Shown: positions 48,001 through 60,000 of the stretch, piece after piece
Layout: each line of letters begins with the position of its first letter
Numbering within the stretch: position 1 is the stretch's first letter
Assembly: GCF_003590095.1 (NCBI RefSeq)
Contig: NC_039499.1
Location: forward strand, 3,348,001-3,412,000
From: Trichoplusia ni
Lineage: Eukaryota; Arthropoda; Insecta; Lepidoptera; Noctuidae
Length of the DNA: 64,000 bases
Reading direction: 5' to 3'
Position numbers and translations under genes: made by a program
Notes under the pieces: model-generated
Database searches by the model: none
What the model saw: only the letters and a program-made list of their open reading frames with translations
Told to the model about the DNA's origin: nothing

Positions 48001-51000
48001 TAACTACAAAACGAATAAATTGTAGATGTACAATCAATTATAATAGTTTTTGTAGTAATAGTGTCTTTAGTGAACCGCGAGCAAAGCGGGGAACTAAATG
48101 AATTTGCTGACTCTAATGAGAAAACTCCCATTTCACTGGCGAAAGAAAAAACGTAGGCAATTAACGGCCGGTTTGCCGTGAGGGTAGTGCTAAGTTCACA
48201 CTGGTTTTCAAAAAATACATTTTAATGTGTATTGCTTGTCATATATTTTTTTAAGAATACTTTATAATGCATTTACTAACATGCTGAGGTAAGCAATAAT
48301 GAACCTTATTCTTACTTCAATTAACAATACATTTTTTAATTGGCAGCACGAATCTTGTGGAAAATATTCTATTTATTTTCTTGGAAAGCTCTTACTTGTT
48401 AGACAATTGAAAACTTCCTGAATCTTATTTTAATGACTTTCCATTGGGTATTTTTTTAAGAAAGGGAAAAATAATTCTGATTCTCAGTATTCGGACCGAT
48501 TTCCGTCCTTCTTGATATACATAAAGACCAAAAATTTTATTTAGAAGTCTTATTATGAGCAGCACATATAATATACATGATACATTTTGATTTTCTTACT
48601 ATATGGTGTTGTTATAACAGATAGGAAATATTTCTTTTCTTTTTCCCCGTTACTATCCTGTTGTTAACAAATTGAATAAACAGATAGAGAAAATTGATGT
48701 GGGTGTAAATACATACTCCCTGCATTACGATACTTCTGAGGAAATAATATTATTTTATGGAAAACAAAGCATACGAGACGGATTTTTATTCATAACATTC
48801 CAGTGCAAGATTTTCTTTCCACATTAAGCAAGAATTGATTTTACTGGTATCAATATTAGGCACTTCTTAACATGGCTAAAAAGTACACCAAGTCATTTTA
48901 TCAACAACTTAAAAAATAAATCTTAACCAAACATTGTATAAGCAGTATTATAATTAAAGCCATTTCAAGATTATATTCGTTTACTTTATTAATTCAGTTC
49001 TATTTAATTAGGGATATTTTCAAATGGCAAAATAACATTAAACGAAGCTTCAGAAAACAGTTCGTAATGTTCATGAATAGGCCAAGACATTTTCTTATTA
49101 TGCCACAAACTCTGTGAATGAGTTCAATTAGCTGTCTGTAGTAACTTGGAGTGTTATTGTAGGTATGAGCTTTACCTGAAGATAAATTATGTTTGGATTG
49201 AAAATAAATGATTTTCACTTTTAAGTTTGAATAGGGATTTTAATTTTGCTCATAAACTTTTTTTAAACACTCATTTTTACCGCAAAACTAGCAGAAATTA
49301 CTTATTACTTAAATAATAAACGAAAGAAATTTTGAAAGGAATGTCAAATAAAAATCTTGGCCTAAACGCGTATTATAGTCTTTTAAAAAAGTAACGAATG
49401 CACGAGACAAAAATATGCTAATTTGTTGCTTAAAGAAATCTTCTAAATACGACAGCTTAAGAATACATAAAAATGTTCTTTCTTTACTCCAAATTTAAAA
49501 ATAAATGCCAGTCTTTTCTCTAAAACATTTCGAACCACAAACCAGCGACAGAAGAAGTTTCAAATCTCAATATTTTTGTAATTAGAACGTCTAGGAGACG
49601 TCGCGCCGTCGTCGTAACGACTTTAATTCATTCGTTCATTTCCATTCACTCTCTGTCGGTTAGGGAACGATGAGGGTGACTTAAATCGGTATTAGCAGAG
49701 CCGACTGCTAAATCCTTGTGATGTTAGCGAGTACGTTTCGTAATTACACGGATTAAACAGATTGCTTCGGTTAATCGGGACGAACGATTTGATTATAGAC
49801 TCGCGGTCGTCGGGCATTCTGCAATCATGAATTTTAATTTTTAGAATTCGATTTTTTTTCTTAATTGGTGCTGAAGATTTATTTGTAATAAAATTATGAA
49901 AGATTTTTTTTCCTTTGTTTGGGATAAAAAAAAAACGTTGTTAAAAATGAATTGTCGTTTTTATAGTTTACTTTTTAAGAGATGATTCTTATTTTTTTTA
50001 CTAAGGGGTTTAATTGTTTGTTGTGAAAGCAGTGATGCGCAAAATCTATTTTTAATCTATCAATACGTTGAAAATGTTGAGTCATAATTGAAAATTAATC
50101 ACTTTTCCTGTTGACAGATCTTAATACGGTTGTCGACATTTATACATATTTCAGCGTAATTGGGTTTGCTAACGCTGTTCGTAATTAAATGTGGTTTCTG
50201 CGAGAAACCGGGAAAGCTTCATGTAGTATGAAGGTTTAATAACTGTTTGTAGACTTAAATGTAATTCTAGCGTTTACGGTTTTATGTGTAAATATTTGTT
50301 GATGCTTAAAATAGTTTGTGATTTTTTTATTGAATAGAAATCAAGGTTAACAAATAAATAAACAAGTCGTTATAAATCAGTGTCCTATGTCAAATATACA
50401 TTTACATAAATATTTCACGTAGGAAGTAAAGAAATATTCTTTTTATTATTTATTTTGGACATACACTAAAACAGCCATTTTTTACCCAGCAGTGGGAGTG
50501 GGGCTTATTTTTAAAAGTTTCGTATTCAAAGATGTATTAAAATTGATTCAATCATCATAAAAAGAGATGGTTTTCTAAACATAATTATTCTGTTTATGAT
50601 TTTGATTGCACGTTAACTATGACTAGAAGAAATTTTACGATCTATCAGTATTGATTACAGAATCACCCTGACGTAATCGTCATGTTCTTGCTAGCACCAC
50701 TCAGGCTATTAATACGGTGATAGGGATGCAATGCTTACCAACCACTTTGTCGAACATTTGCTTATTTGTTCAATTGATGACAAGCTTTCGATACTAAGGC
50801 GTGTTATATATCGGGGTTACGCAATACGACTTGGTACATATATCTTATGGTACTTGTTAGGTGTATGTATGCATGTGGGTTTATTGTGGACCTGCCGAGT
50901 TTAATTGGGCATATTTCTGAAGAGAATGACATTTAAATTTTGGGATTAGGTATAGTATTAAAGGTAATACATACTCATTGACACATAAGGGTATTAAACA

Positions 51001-54000
51001 CTAAGCTATTATAGGTTATATATTAGGTACATGTACCTACATCTATTATAGGGCATTATTGTCCAAAAGTAGTAAAAAAAATAGTTTAGTTTAAAAGCGA
51101 TAATTAATTGTTGTTGCTAGCTGTACGTAATTATGTATAATTGTTTCATGTTATATAGGCAACAGTAAGTTAGCAATAATATAGGTAGGCTGTATTAGCG
51201 GTATACAGTGTATACTTAATAAAATATTATTGTTTATCGTTGATATACGCCTAAACAAAATGTTTGTTTATCATAATTTGAAACAAATTAATCTACGTAT
51301 TTAATTTAATAAACTTTCTCTAAATATTATTGGAATAATTGAATACATTACCATAACAATCATAAATTATTAAACAGGAATACATTAACAACCAAAAATT
51401 TTGAAACAATACACAACAAAGAATAAATAAACACCCAAATAAAATCCAAAACGGTTATCCTACAATGTTTTTATATCTAACAAACGTACACTTTGTAATT
51501 CCAAAACGAAACAATCTGGAACATTGTGTAACAATTTGAAACGGCTTTACCATCACATGATGTCCTTTGAGCCCAAGTATTAACCGTGTGTGTGTGTGCA
51601 ACAGGTATTCGATTGCCGGCAAGTGACGACGACAAGCGGTATGTTCGAAGCGCTCTGCAACCACATCAAATATAGCACCAACAAAGGGAATATTAGGTGA
51701 GATAACTACCTTTATCTGGATGTTAAATCGTACTTTTGTATTGTGAAAGTAGAGTATTCTGGTTAAAGTATCCTGTGTGTAACTTTTAGTACTGGCTCTA
51801 CGAAAATTTTATCACTACCATACTCTACCTCTTTTTGTAGTCTAAGACATTGGTACCAAAGTTTATCAAGGTCCTAATATTTATAACTACGAGCATTTTT
51901 TCCCGACTCTCTACAAAATATCTTAACACAGATCCGAAATGACCGGAGTATTTTACACTACACAAACCGTAGCCACAAACATTGGTTACTTAAAAATTAG
52001 CTTGAAATAAAACTACATCTCTATCACTGCAAAGTGTACTGCAGAAAATAAGACTTAAGATATCACTAACCAAAGTATTGGGTATGAAATCTGTAATTCA
52101 GATTGACATGTCACTTTCTTGGAACACAACTACATTTAAACTACTATTTTATTTTACTCGCCATTTTTTTATGATATTGATCTCGATCATCTTATCATAC
52201 CCAGGTCTGCAATGACGGTATTCCCTCAGCGCACGGACGCTAAGCATGACTACAGGATATGGAACAGCCAGCTCATCAGCTACGCCGGCTACCGCCAGCC
52301 CGACGGCACCGTGCTCGGGGACCCCATGCACTGCGAGTTTACTGAGGTAAGTCGTATATTATGACTCGCCTGACAGTTTTATAAGTTAAACAATTTTTTT
52401 TATTCGGCTTGGGTATAGGTTGACTAATCAGAATGATTAATAAATAAAAGTCAAAGAAAATGCGTTCTTTTATCTTTTTTATTAATTCAGAATTTCAAAA
52501 CCTAACCAGATTTACCGCATTCCGCTTTGTCAGTAGTTTTGTGTCAGCCACAATTTATTATTAGCTTTGAGAATCGACCAAATTGTCAATTAAAGATGGC
52601 CAACACGTCTGCTGGGCTTTTATATCGACAAAAAGCTTAACAAGCAAAATAAAATACTGTTTTGTTGACTACACAAGTTTACTAAAGTATAGATCGGTCT
52701 TTAAATCACTACATTATAAAATATTACCTTTTAACATGCATATTAACTATGATAATGAAAAATCATACTTTCTTTATTACCTATTTAGATAAAAGGAATA
52801 AAAGTCAAAACAATATTTCAACATATTCCTATTTGCAATAAAAGTTACAGAAGATACTATCACAGGATTGATGGTCATTGAAAACATTCAGTTGTTCGGT
52901 CCGCTACAAATAAATCATTCAACGATCGACATATCTCATTTTGCGTGCACCTGCTACACGCAAACAATACTGAAACCAAAACAGTATATAATACTCATGA
53001 TTGTTTACACAACTATTGTTTGCCAATGAATTTAGTTAGCTCTGTTTATTTTAGAACGAGTGATTACGTGAATAAAACTATTATTCTAACTAATTATGTG
53101 AAGGATGTCGCAATTGTTACATTTGAGTTACGTAATTGTATTCGATAATGCTGCCGTCGTTAAACATTGTTGTTCCAATTCAATTGCTCTCGAGAGATAA
53201 TTTTACTATACTAGATCAGCGTTATGTAATTAAAATCAGTCTTATGTTACACTATAGATTTCTTTGTAATCAAGAGTCTTTATTGACACGGAATTTTACA
53301 AGTAATGAAGGCTTTTTAACCGGCAACCGGTGTGACAAAAACACATTTAAAATGTCGCTCTAAACCATTTCAGTAGTTTAAATATCCATATTAGCCCAGC
53401 ATTTCAATAAAGATACAAATACAAACTCTAAATACTCAAAATTTCTAAAACCCAATCTAATGCCCTCGCAACAAAACAAAATAAGTTCATACAATAAATA
53501 TTGTTGCAGCTGTGTCTTAAACTGGGTTGGAAGCCTCCCCGGACTGCGTGGACATCCTGCCGCTCGTGCTCTCGGCTAATGGGAAGGACCCGGACTACTT
53601 CGACATCCCTCGGGAACTCATCATGGAGATAAATATGACCCATCCTACGTAAGTTACCGATTAGTAGAAGAAATGATATTGTAATGTTCTGTTTGAATTG
53701 TAAGTGCATTTTTTTTATGAATAAAGTCTGGCCCGGTAAGCATGGTTCGTAGTAGAGAAAACATGTCATCAGGGGTATGAAAATTAGACATGTTACGTCC
53801 TAGGTTTCCATAATGTAGCGACGACTTTATTTTTTAATAATATGCATGGAAGTTGGTAAGATACGGGAAGGTCTACCACCACGTTTTTAAAGTAATATTT
53901 TTGTGGTTAGAAGCGAGTAGGCGTAGGGTAACACAACAATAGGCGTAGAGCGGCATATCGCAATAATAATAGATACCTAAGTTGTGGTGGTAGACAACAT

Positions 54001-57000
54001 AACCACAAGAAAAATATTAAGGAGCTATTGAAATACGTGCCTAAAATAAAGCATTTAGTTCTTACCAATAAACTTAGCATACTTAGTTATAGTACCAAAA
54101 CGAAATCATAAGTCGACGTGGTACCTATTTGATAAAAAGGTACATTTAAAATAATATGAAACACCGAGAAACATTTGCCTCCATGACCTATTAAAATACG
54201 TTAAAGATAGCTTTAAAAATATTTTCCGCATTGAGTTAAATAAAAGTTCTGATAAAAATACCTCCTTCACACAAATTGTAGCTTTCGACGTTTCGGATTA
54301 CCAGATGATTTGCTCGTTATTCTCAGAAAATATTTTAATAGCAAAAGTAATAAATAAAAACACATACAATATTATTCTGCATTAAGTAATGAACATTGAA
54401 TATACTTTTTGCCCATTTAAGTTGTTAACTTGTTAAAAGCATTCATGTAAATTAAAAGAGTATTTTAATAATAATTTATTTTTAGGTTAAAGAAATTTTG
54501 ATTGTTACATGATTTAAAAGTATTTACCCACCCATCTTCAAAACATACGTTTATAGAGTCACGTTTTAAGCCGGCAGACAATTACACACGTGCATAAGAT
54601 AATAAATCTCATAATTAATTGACATCCAACCGGTTTTTTATTTAAACTTTAGACAATAACAGAAAATAATTTCTCGTTTGGGGAAATATTAACTGGTTTT
54701 TTATTATGTTTTTGGGTAAAGAATATGGACGGCATTTGAGTTTAGAAAAATGATGATTTTAAAGTTTTTGTAACGTATTTTCCTAATAAACAGATAAAGT
54801 GGGATTTTAACAAAAAACAAATCATATTTACGGTGAGGTTTTCCCTTCAAAACATATATGTTTCATTAATTGTTTTGGTTAACCACTTGTTCATGTTTTC
54901 GTGTTGATGCTTGTTTACCAGTTGCAACATCATTGGATTTGTATAACAGATATTAATAAACGTCCCTTTTTTAGTTTGGTAACTACTTCTTGAAATATCT
55001 TATAATTGTTACTTTGAATGTTTGTTCCAATAAACGAAGTTTTTTTGGGCATGACAATATTATGTTAAATATTGAACGTCCATATTCGATAAAATTTCCT
55101 TAAGAAATAGATGTGGATACAAACTTGCCTTGAAACGATTTTAGACGCCTACATTTTACCAAATACCCAAGAAATTCCTAATATAAAACATTCACTCCAA
55201 CTACGAATTACACACAAACTTTGACGCAATAGAATTTGAACTGTAACCACAACCACCACTTAGACCAATGTAAATACTTTCGAGTCACAATAGGCGTATT
55301 TAAATTAACAATGTCTAGCCTAGGGACAAGTCCGTAAAACTTTGATAGGGTAAGGATAACACATGGGAACAATTGTGTCTGCGAACTTTGAAACTACTTC
55401 TCTAATACCGGACTTACCAAAGAACTCTATTAGAAATAGTTGAGAATAATAGTCATTGAACGAATTCAATCAATTTCAATATTTTTTTAAGTGGAGCAAG
55501 CTTCTTGCGTCCGTCCATTCTAGTTCATTTACAACGTTACTAAATAAAATATTTACATTTTTAATACTAATTTCATCTTAACATGAATAAAAATAAATAG
55601 TTCATTTTGTTTTCTTTTTTGCAAACAAGTTTTTTTTTAACATGTTATTATTTGTCACATCTCGTGAGCAAATATCCAAATTGAGACTATCACAGTACAA
55701 AGATAATTTAGCTTTGTTCTAGCAGTATCGGCAAACGAGAACATAAAACACCAAGCAACTAACAGCTTCATATAAATCGAGAGATTTTGCAGCGAAACAC
55801 ACAATCCATACAGAAAGGTCACCGATTTACGACAAAACCTATGTATTCCACGGCGCACGACTTTCTTATATCCATCAGGAATTTATGTCCGCGTAAAAAG
55901 GTCTGAGAATGCATGTAATGTCGAGGGCAGGTCCTACAAATACACGAAGCCTCAACGTAAAGATCCCTCGTAAAATCCTGGTCCTACGATCTCCAATCTC
56001 TATTTATCGGCTATAAGACCAGCCTATTCAATAATGTATGCTATTGATAATGTTAACAGGCGTTAATGTGTCATAAATAGCCGTGATAAGTTGAGATCGG
56101 TTTTCGCTTGCCTGATATTTATTACTTTTTTTATTACTGGGTATTAGGCGAAGCTTTCGGTCTAGTGCTTCAATTGTTTGATGAAGGATATGTGATATAA
56201 CACGTGTTTTTAAGTGACGGATAACGTTCATTAAATTATGGGCTTTGATGATTATTGATGATAATAGGCGAGTATTAATCATGAAATTGTTGAATTTACG
56301 CTTATTTGGTAATATTTACTTAAGTTCATTTTGTGTTTGCACGAAGTCCATTTTTTGCAATTCGATACATGTTGGAATTACAAAAAATCCCTTTGAGTTG
56401 ATGCCAATATTTTCTGACTATTTTTTAAGTATTTCTGCGATACTACATCTTATACACTATTAAAAAAAGAAATGTTTTCATGTATTTTCAAACAAACGTT
56501 AATCCTGAAACACAACACGGAACTTAGCCATTAGTAGTTTCACATTGCACTACATTTTATTGCTTTTAGTGAAAACAGAAAGAGATTATACTAGATATTC
56601 TACTTTTACTAAAGCAAAGGCAATGGAACAAGTATGCACTGTATTTGTTATACGTTTATGAAAAGAAGAAATTAAAATGAGAAATTAAATTGTACAGATA
56701 AATATTAAAAAGCATTCACAAGTATTTGAATGCGCGCTGTTTTAAAAAGTTCTTATTGTTCGAAACAACATTCATAATATTCGTAAAATCTCTTTCGTAG
56801 CCCTTGTTCACGTTATAAATATTTTTTAAATCTGATGTTGAGCTTTTTTAATTCAGTTATCTATACAAGTGTGTATATAAGTATAAATAATTTTTTTTAA
56901 TACATATTTGACTAGCTGTTGTAACGTATTGACATTCGAGGTAATTATAAAAAAAAAACTACAATGGACACGGATCAATTGAACAGAAATATGAGTATTG

Positions 57001-60000
57001 TTTTTACAATCATTTATAAGTTTACTAATTATTTATTATACGTAGGTGTTTTGGTTACCCATCATTAATTCGTTTCTTAGTTACGTGTTGGTCTTGCGTG
57101 TGGATTTGTATGCATGAGTTACGAAGTATTCTAATACCGCACTTAAAATGGTGAAGAAAAACATCGCGGAAAAACCTCGGTTCCAAATCACCAAGCGAGC
57201 GGGGTGATGAATGTTCCAACCTTCTCGATGCAAAAAGAAGCCTGTTATCAGCACTGGGACATGTAAGGGCCGTTATTATATTTAATTACAATAGTTTTGT
57301 TAACACACCCCTCATTTTCTAGATACGAATGGTTTGAAGAGCTGAACCTCCGCTGGTACGCGTTACCAGCGGTCGCGAACATGCGTTTCGATTGCGGCGG
57401 GATCGAGTTCACCGCGAACGCCTTCAACGGCTGGTACATGAGCACCGAGATTGGGTGCAGGAACTTCTGCGATACCAACAGGCTTAATATGTTGGAGGTA
57501 AGGAACTAGATTAATAAGATTCCATTTCATGAAGATTTAGGAGGACTTACGACCTCCCCAAGTAAGTATTCGCTTTCAATACCGCAACGGTATCACTTTT
57601 AATGGTAGCTGTGGGTCTCTATTGTCTTACTCTTATGTCTTAACATTTTCATAATTTAAGTAGTAGTATTAAAAAACACATTAAAATACTTTTGGGAGTT
57701 GAGTAACAATTTTTTTTGTCTTTAGTGAGCTGATGGACTTTTTAAGGAAAAGGAATATAAAACAGTTATTTAACGTTGGCAAAAAACTAGATCTTATAAA
57801 TACTGTATTATTGCAAAAAAATACAGCCAAGAATACAGTGATGACTCAACAATAATAGCCAAACAATAGAACAGATTTAGGTCCAGTTTCACCATACTCT
57901 GTTAAATATTTAACGGTCTGTTAAGACAGATAACGGACTGTTAAAGTTATCGAGTGTCCCACCACGACTAAACGTCTGTTAACTTCGCTTAACAAGGCAT
58001 TAAATCTAATCACCGGTCAAGACGTCTGTTAGACACTAACAGATTGTCAAAGTCACGTCAAAATGGACGCTGCATATAATTTTATTTTTGCAAATAACAT
58101 TTTAGAAAATTTAGATTGCTTAGATGGAATTGTACGACGTCCCAGTATTTTTAAAGATCGTCATTGCTATTTCGAAGAATACGATGATGTCGATTTTTGT
58201 ACCAGGTTTCGTTTATCAAAAGATATGACCCTTGATATTCTCCAGTTGATCGAAGATAAATTAGAATATCCATCAGATCGGTAAGTCGTCTATTAATTAA
58301 TTAAGACCATCATGTACGTTATGAAATGCAAGAAATCATTGAGTAGTATTTTTATGCACTTATACAACCCATCTTATCATGTGTGATATTTTGATTATAT
58401 CCACCTACAACCTTATAACTTTACGAACACAGATTTACATAATACAGGTAAGATTTATAAGGCTTATTCAATACATGAATGTTTTATAAAATTAATCATT
58501 TATTTTGTTTCAGAAACGAATCAATTTCACCCATAAATCAGCTTCTTTTGACTTTGAGATACTATGCGACTGGCTCCCAACAAATATCAGTTGGTGATTA
58601 TTGCGGTATAAGTAAATCGTCATCTCACAGAATCATACACAGAGTCACTGCTGCAATAGCCTCATTAAGCCGCAATTGTATCAAGTTCCCAGACACAGTG
58701 GAAGAGATAAGGAAAACTCAGTTGAATTTTTATAATATTGCAAAATTTCCAAAAGCTTTGGGTGCTCTAGATTGTACACATGTACGGATTCGTTCCCCTG
58801 GTGGGGTAAATGCAGAATATTTTAGGAACCGGAAAGGCTACATGTCCATAAATGTGCAAGCGATTTGCAGTGCAAATTTAGAAATTTTAGATTTGGTGGC
58901 AAGATGGCCTGGCAGTAGCCAAGACCAAACTATTTGGAACGCTTCCTACAGGAATGCTTTGTTCGAAAGCGGCAAGTATAGGGATGCTGTATTATTGGCT
59001 GATAGTGGGTACATGAATCGGCCTTATATCATGATGCCACTGGACAATCCACAAACCCCAGAGGATATACTATATAATGAGGCTCAAATCAGAAGCAGAA
59101 ATCCTGTTGAACGCATGTTTGGGGTGTGGAAACGAAGATTCCCTGTACTTGCCTTGGGGATGCAGATACAAGTGAAAAAATGTCTTGCTGTTATTGTTGC
59201 AACGGGAATACTGCACAATATTGCAATAAAGGGAAAGGAAGAGTTACCACCAGATGATCCTGAACTTGAGTTAATTATGCCATGGGAAGATTTGTTCCGT
59301 CAGGGTCATATCAGGGAACAAAGAAATAATGGAGTTATGAGAGATATAAATCCTAAGCGAAGAGAGCTAATAAATAATTATTTTAAAAGTTTACATTTAA
59401 ATGCATCTCATAATTGATTTATAATTATTAGTTGTTATGATGTCTTTATTTTAACTGCATTAAATTTTATAGACCGAAAACAGTTAGTACCTTAAGTACA
59501 AATGAAAAAATCTTAAGTACAAATAAAAACATGATTCATAAATGTAACTAAAGAATAAAAACATAATGTGGTGTATTAGTTTAATTAAATTCGTTTGTAA
59601 AATAAAATAAAAAGTCGAAAATCATTTTTTTTTTTTAACATTTCAAGTTCCATTTCCAATTTCTCCGTTCTAATTTTTTCTTGTTTTAACTGTTCTCGTA
59701 AAATTTCTTCCTTTAGGGCAGCTTCTTTTTGGGTATTTTTCAACATGTTCTCAATAAGTAATAATTTCGAATTAAGAAGTCTTTGGCCTTCTTCGGTGCA
59801 GCCATGTTGATGTCGAAAGTTCTTTATTGCCGAAAAGTGTAGTCGACACTTTAGTTTTCAAATCTCTTGGAGTCCAACTGCTCCACTTTTTATTTTCCAC
59901 TTTCTAAAAAAAATAGAAAAATTATTGTAATTAATTATTTCATAATTATAATGGCCATAAAAGCCACTTGTCTGCCAGTACCTACATAAATATTTTTACC

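Noticed and set aside
51588..51604. (GT)n run before a NOS acceptor as a regulatory element
   Set aside because: Short microsatellite; a role in splicing is possible but nothing in the sequence shows it.
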